From NCBI GenBank assembly GCA_965649825.1, contig OZ287718.1:1-64000 (forward strand): DNA of 64,000 nucleotides, in the 5' to 3' direction. Positions within the stretch are counted from its first letter, which is position 1. Every line of letters starts with the position of its first letter. Below, piece after piece: positions 60,203 to 64,000 of this stretch. This DNA is from Penicillus capitatus. Its lineage: Eukaryota > Chlorophyta. The notes beneath the pieces are model-generated. The model saw only the letters and a program-made list of their open reading frames with translations. It had not been told where the DNA came from and did not search any database. Position numbers and translations under genes: made by a program.

Positions 60203-63200
60203 ATGAAGCGTATCGGCGAGAAGATTACGGCCTGGAAGGGTCCAAGTGACCACAAAGCTCTGTTCTCCAACAAGCCCAGTATTCTGAAATTTGCACCGGG
60301 GGTATGGACACATAGCGGATTGCCAGAAGCGTCCGACGCCTTGGCCTACGAACCCGTGCAGCGTCTCCTTGCTGTACGATCAACACAACAAAGGCCAACG
60401 TCTGTATGCTATGCTGTCGTTGCCAGGTGGGCACCCAAGACGGTCGCGTCAAGGTCTTTGGTCAATATGGAGTGGAGAGTCTCTTGTCCAGTGCCCACAC
60501 AGAACCGACGGCATGTCTGGCCTTTTTACCAAACTCGGGGGCATTGCTCAGACTCACTCAAGTCTTGTCACCGTACGGAATGCATTGGTGCTGATATGGG
60601 TTGGCTGTTTGGATCAGAACGGAGTGCTGGAATTGTTTGATTTGGATACACAAAATGTCACATCACTCATCGAGTTGAATGATGATCCAATTACTTGTTT
60701 GTCATTGATCCCTGGCCAACCTTACATCATGCTCGGCACCTTCTTGTCAGCTTCCTTCATCCATGATGATGCAGGACGTGTGCAGGATGTTCTTCGGGGG
60801 TGTTGCGCGTCTGCTGCATCACTGATGTCAACAGAGATCCCATCACACAAGCACGGCCAGTCATACATCTCAGACTGCTAAACTACAGAGGTCCGTCACA
60901 TCAAATGCACGAAACCTGTATCGCAAAAATGCATGTATGTGTGTTTTTGTGACCTCAGTTTCGAAGCACGCGTTGGGCACTGGAGGAAGAATGATGGACA
61001 TCTCTGTGTGTCTCACTTCTTGTGGCCCGCTCGCTCTTATGCTGCACGGGACATCGGGCGTTCTTGTGTGGAATATTCGGTGAGAACCCCTTCGGCCATT
61101 GCGTTCTGTCTCTGAGTCAGTGATCTGTCGTGATCCAGATTCTCTCGACCCGTCTGTTCCATTCCCAATGTCTCATTGGACGTGCTCGTGTCGGCCAAGA
61201 TCCAAGATCCGGGTGAGGTGACATGTGCATCGTGGATTGGCAAACGCATTTCTCCCTATCTCTTGGCAACGGGTCACACATCTGGTGATGTACTGACGTG
61301 GTCCATGCCTGAGGAACTGCGTGGATTTAGCGATCGAAAAAGAATGACTATGCCTCAGATCGTCCATCGATTCCTTGCACGTCCCGATCACTCTTTGCGA
61401 AACCAGATCACTTCGATGTCGTACATTTCTGGAACAGAAGATCAGATCTTGGTGTTTGGTGGACAGTCCTTGGAAGAGCCAGCTGGGCTAAGCCTCTTTT
61501 CTCTGTCGAGGAATAGACAGGAGGAGCAATCGGAACATGAATTCGTGACAGCTCCACACTCGAGCCTGGCATGGTTTGGGAACATCCTGGATTATGAATT
61601 GGTACCGCCCAAAGGTTCCATGGAGCAATTCGATGATCCGTTGGGCATTCTGGTCCTCACAGAAGACGGAAATCTTGTCGTGCACGATCTGCAGCTGAAA
61701 CAACCCGTTCCGTTTTCCATGCCCTTTCAAATCTGCCACAAGCAATGCTCTGCCTCGCTCTTTTTCAAACCGTTGGTATCTTCTCCGCTCGTGCGGTTTC
61801 TGGAGTCAGTGGAAGATCGGAGTGCGGAATTGATGGAAGATATTGGAGGCATCTTCGATCATGCGTACACTTGGATTCTGGCTGGAGGCACGGCGGCAAC
61901 GAGCATCCGGGGATCGAATGCCAGACATCCTCTGCTGGTTCTTGGCTACGAAGATGGACGCATGCGTTTCTGGAGTCTACTGAAACCGTCGCCTCTCTGT
62001 CTCTATGTATTGGATCTCGCCGAGAGTTTCTCAACAGCTGCTGTTAAGAGCTTAGAGATCTTGGACGAAGGGACGTTTCTGGTGGCAGGCGATGCAAAAG
62101 GACATGTGTTGGTGTATCAGATCTCGGATGTCTCTCGAACCGTGAAGGTGCGAACATTCCGTGGTCCGGCTCAACCGCCAGAGATCGAGGAGCAGAAACA
62201 GAAAGCTGGGTATCAGCTTCTGCTCTGCCTCTCGCTGAATTCGAATCCCATTCAGAAAATCGCGTTCCATCCAGAATCTCATTTTCTGGCTGCCCTGGAC
62301 AGCTCTGGCGACATCAGTGTGCTCAATTTGATCACTTTGGAATGCGTGTTCATCCCCTTCGCTTCTATGAAGAGTCAGCACTCTATTGTGGATATTGTTT
62401 TCTGTGAGGCTCCTCTGTCTCCCCGAGAACAGGAGTCGCCCATTGAAGTGGCACTGTTCGTGGCGGATGAAGCATCCAATCTCACGGCAGTGGATCCCAC
62501 TTCTGGAACGATGATGAAGGAATCGGATTGGCTGCACCCCAAGAATGAGAGCAAAACTGTACGACTGATGACATTGGATGAAAATGGCATCTGTCCTGTG
62601 ATCTCCACTTTCCACCTTGGAGGATCGGATGCATTCTTCTGGACACCTGTTGACACCCTTGATGAGGACGGTAGCCACGCCGCTGAGTCATCGCAGCGTA
62701 GGATTCTTCGCAGAACGCCGTTTTAAGGACTGTCATGAGAATACAATATTTCCTTGTGTGCAGCGAAGACAGAGGATCTGATTGCATCCAAAGAAGATGC
62801 GCTGTCAGAAGGGGCAGAGAAGAGCACAGAAGGACAGGAAGCATTGAACAGCAGGTAACGCATGTGTGAGGATGCTCTTGGAGTGTATGTATCCTCCTTA
62901 CAACATTGCCGCGATGTATAATCGACTGGTCCAATGATGATGTGTGTCTTTTGCAGGACCACTTCGGAAGCAGTCTCTGTCGAGATCGAGTCTGGACAGA
63001 CTGGAACAACAACGACAGGCAATGGGTATACACATCATGAGCGTTTCGTCTCGGACGACGCAGAGACGGATGCGCTGTTGGCAGCTGCTGTGGCCAAGCT
63101 GGATGAGAGACCCGTCGAAGCGCAGCCAAAACCGCGCAAAGGTGGAAGCACCCATGCACTTCTGCAGATCATGATCTGTTTCTAGGACTGGGCCCCTTCA

Positions 63201-64000
63201 AAAGAAAGCCGCCTGCTAGCAATCCTGGTAGTGGATCCTTCAAGGTGCCAGATGGTGTTGATGGTACAGCAGACTGCTGCTCATCGTCTTTCCCCGCATA
63301 TGTGTTTTCTAGGCAGGTCAGATGCTGTATCGCCTGTGGCATCGAGCAGTCCATGTCTACTGTTGGTCACCGAAACGTATCTCCGTCTGTATGCTCCATC
63401 GTCGATCATCGCCTCCACCAGAGCCCCGCTGCACAAGATCTCCTTTCCTGGACGGATTGCATGGGCCCTCCCCGTCACCTATACTTCTCAAGATGCAGAT
63501 GAAGTGGCTGAGAGTGGACTGGTTGTCTTAGCCTACGATGGAACCGTCCATCTGTTTTCCTTGCCAAGTCTCGACATCATCGGAACGGCCAACATTGACG
63601 ACATCGTCCGTTTTCCACTCTTCAAGAAGAAAGAACAGGAAGAAGGCTCCTTAGCACATCTAAAGCTCTTTGAAGGAGACGGGGAAGGAAATTTCTATGT
63701 CTGTGGTCAAAATGGCGAGCTCGTGCATTTCAACTGTTTTGATAGCATCGAGGCATTGACGCCTGTTGGATCTCCTGCTTCCATGACACTGTACGATTGG
63801 GATCTGGCTCACGCTGCTCATGCAGCCTCGCAGCTGACACAGACTGGAGCCATGAATGCCAACGTCTCTATCACCGAAGGCATGTGACCTGCTATCTCTG
63901 ATGCGCTTGTCATGTGTGTTCGTTCAGAGCGGACGACCTCGGCAGCCACTATCCGCAAATCGATGGATTTCTTTGTGACCTTGGGCCGAAGAGCACGAGA
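60203..64000 (+). CDS. LGL/tomosyn-type WD40 protein (3' end beyond window)
   Basis: Starts at ATG 60203 with MKRIGEKITAWKGP. Exons are separated by introns near 60380-60430, 60563-60617, 60738-60800, 60885-60960, 61082-61170 and 62727-62765, and by several more after 62850. Some of the middle junctions are approximate. It encodes a string of WD40-type repeats: VGTQDGRVKVFG, GVLELFDLDTQN, LMLHGTSGVLVWN, LLATGHTSGDVLTW, LLVLGYEDGRMRFW and FLAALDSSGDISVLNL. These are followed by an acidic linker and a second propeller part (VVLAYDGTVHLFSLPS, GQNGELVHFNC). The order matches Lethal giant larvae/tomosyn proteins, which bind syntaxins and control vesicle exocytosis and polarity. The C-terminal SNARE-like motif that separates tomosyn from LGL is not in the window, so the subtype is open. 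Confidence 0.85.

Overview
The window is nuclear DNA of a plastid-bearing microbial eukaryote. It is gene-dense on both strands, and almost every gene is cut by GT-AG introns of about 43-69 nt. Plastid ancestry is shown by three nuclear genes: a stromal-processing-peptidase-like M16 protease, a DNA gyrase A with an N-terminal targeting region, and an MPBQ/MSBQ methyltransferase of plastoquinone and tocopherol synthesis. A dehydroascorbate-reductase-like protein and a PPR protein fit the same picture. The lineage cannot be fixed from the sequence alone. One gene resembles conserved coiled-coil proteins of flagellated protists, which suggests but does not prove a flagellate.

Layout. Positions 1-6200 are poor in genes. 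They hold a compact LTR element with no coding capacity (2479-3260), a possible small minus-strand gene and a GC-rich coding-like stretch with broken frames. Two Kunitz-domain secreted proteins follow (6211-6737 and 7679-9125, minus strand), the larger built by recent exon duplication. Next come an ankyrin-repeat protein (plus), an acidic protein of unknown function, a repeat-containing gap, a TKL-like protein kinase, a DUF455 ferritin-like protein and a GT8 glycosyltransferase with C-terminal membrane segments. The peptidase gene (21.5-25.7 kb) is followed by the DHAR-like gene, a small unknown, an FG-nucleoporin-like protein and a large receptor-like membrane protein (30378-34402).

After a 2.5 kb gap come a basic disordered protein, a divergent pair of coiled-coil genes, a multi-exon flagellate-type protein, the iron-sulfur assembly factor CIA2/MIP18, an EamA-type transporter, the MPBQ/MSBQ methyltransferase, the PPR protein and gyrase A. 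The right end has a type II membrane sulfotransferase, an LRR/F-box-like protein, a WrbA-like flavodoxin, a small helical protein, an alpha/beta-hydrolase lacking its nucleophile and an LGL/tomosyn WD40 protein that runs off the window.

Exon structures were assembled by hand from splice signals, frame continuity and family conservation. Starts and the less certain junctions are flagged. The most notable signals are the complete miniature LTR element, the duplicated Kunitz exon-intron units, a recurring TGTGTGA/TCACATC word that often forms hairpins within introns, and the catalytically dead hydrolase.
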